A stretch of 64,000 nt of DNA from Burkholderiales bacterium (GTDB lineage: Bacteria; Pseudomonadota; Gammaproteobacteria; Burkholderiales; SG8-39). The DNA lies in contig JADGRQ010000005.1 of NCBI GenBank assembly GCA_017880775.1, positions 132,094 through 196,093 on the forward strand, in the 5' to 3' direction. The position numbers and the translations under genes are program-made. Below, one piece after another: positions 63,740 to 64,000 of this stretch. The notes beneath the pieces are model-generated. The model saw nothing but the letters and a program-made list of their open reading frames with translations. It had not been told where the DNA came from and ran no database searches. How positions within the stretch are numbered: position 1 is the first letter of the stretch; each line of letters opens with the position of its first letter.

Positions 63740-64000
63740 GCTGAGGGCGCGCTCCACGGCCTTGGGTAGCGTCGCGTTTTGATGCCTGCTTCCGGCCAGC
63801 TACGGACACTCGAAGTGGTTAGCGCGGACGGCCGCTGTTCGGCCAAAGCGGGCGGTCACAAGGCGAGCGTCGGGGGTCAATCAAGAGTGTCTGCTTCCGA
63901 AGAACGCCGAACAAGTGCTTGCCACTAAGCAGGCCTTCGCTGCATATACCGTTCCAAAGTTAAACTACATACCAAGTTAAGTCGGAGCGCTCCTCTTAGA
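63740..64000. other. Intergenic region without a recognised gene
   Basis: 261 bp to the right edge with no supported gene. CTGCTTCCG occurs at 63786-63794 and 63891-63899, and GACACTC (63805-63811) is the inverse of GAGTGTC (63885-63891), so the stretch holds short direct and inverted repeats. The last 60 bases are less GC-rich than the rest of the window. Confidence 0.4.

Overview
GC-rich chromosomal DNA, most likely from a betaproteobacterium of Burkholderiales type, possibly a soil or groundwater lineage. This rests on gene content: a class III FdxA ferredoxin, a thioredoxin-TPR chaperedoxin, a PA2778/PA2779-type gene pair, a BCAM0308-type zinc-ribbon protein, many acyl-CoA and aromatic-acid enzymes, and an Aap-type amino acid ABC transporter. 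No rRNA, tRNA or CRISPR array was found, and the species cannot be named from the sequence.

Layout. 1-1675 (minus): Hpt protein, receiver-cyclase fusion and a truncated receiver protein. 1746-4917: SOS-type promoter with a near-perfect LexA box and dnaE2 without imuA/imuB. 5126-8237: flavin reductase, a VapBC pair, an Asp/Glu-racemase-like protein and TatD. 8234-9512 (minus): fdxA, BamE-like lipoprotein and hotdog thioesterase. 9648-12801: CnoX-like chaperedoxin, RtcB RNA ligase and a DUF2652-SRPBCC protein. 12868-14409: a broken pobA and a toxin-antitoxin pair whose promoter starts at the pobA stop codon. 14433-23530: aromatic-acid block (amidohydrolase, feruloyl-CoA synthetase-like ligase, MarR regulator) divergent from a complete branched-chain-type ABC importer with two tandem paralogous binding proteins. 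23555-25554: NIPSNAP protein, a dipeptidase remnant and an old yellow enzyme.

25624-36173 (minus) holds the most striking locus: a 2328-residue exported protein built of DUF11 and SdrD_B-like repeats, translationally coupled to a 1188-residue predicted outer-membrane beta-barrel. 36390-40181 is an AapJQMP amino acid importer and 40235-41565 a PA2778/PA2779-type pair with a terminator-like hairpin inside the second reading frame.

41748-47489 looks like a compact low-oxygen persistence locus resembling the lxa locus of Burkholderia cenocepacia: ribosome hibernation factor, BCAM0308-type zinc ribbon, DUF155/RMD1 membrane protein, archaeal-type methionine adenosyltransferase, universal stress protein and zinc alcohol dehydrogenase. 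Four FNR/Anr-type boxes lie in its promoters, and two sit about 40 bp upstream of plausible start sites.

47490-51583: thiamine-diphosphate enzyme divergent from a VOC protein and an amidase. 51693-53705: an accessory patch with two toxin-antitoxin pairs, an attC-like hairpin and a duplicated gene end. 53708-63739: acyl-CoA metabolism (AMP-dependent ligase, FadB/FadJ-like fusion, DUF35-thiolase pair) plus a phosphotransferase-kinase fusion, a DHH phosphoesterase, an RraA-like aldolase and a nitronate monooxygenase. In all four toxin-antitoxin modules a -10-like hexamer ends 6-7 nt before the antitoxin start codon, suggesting leaderless mRNAs.
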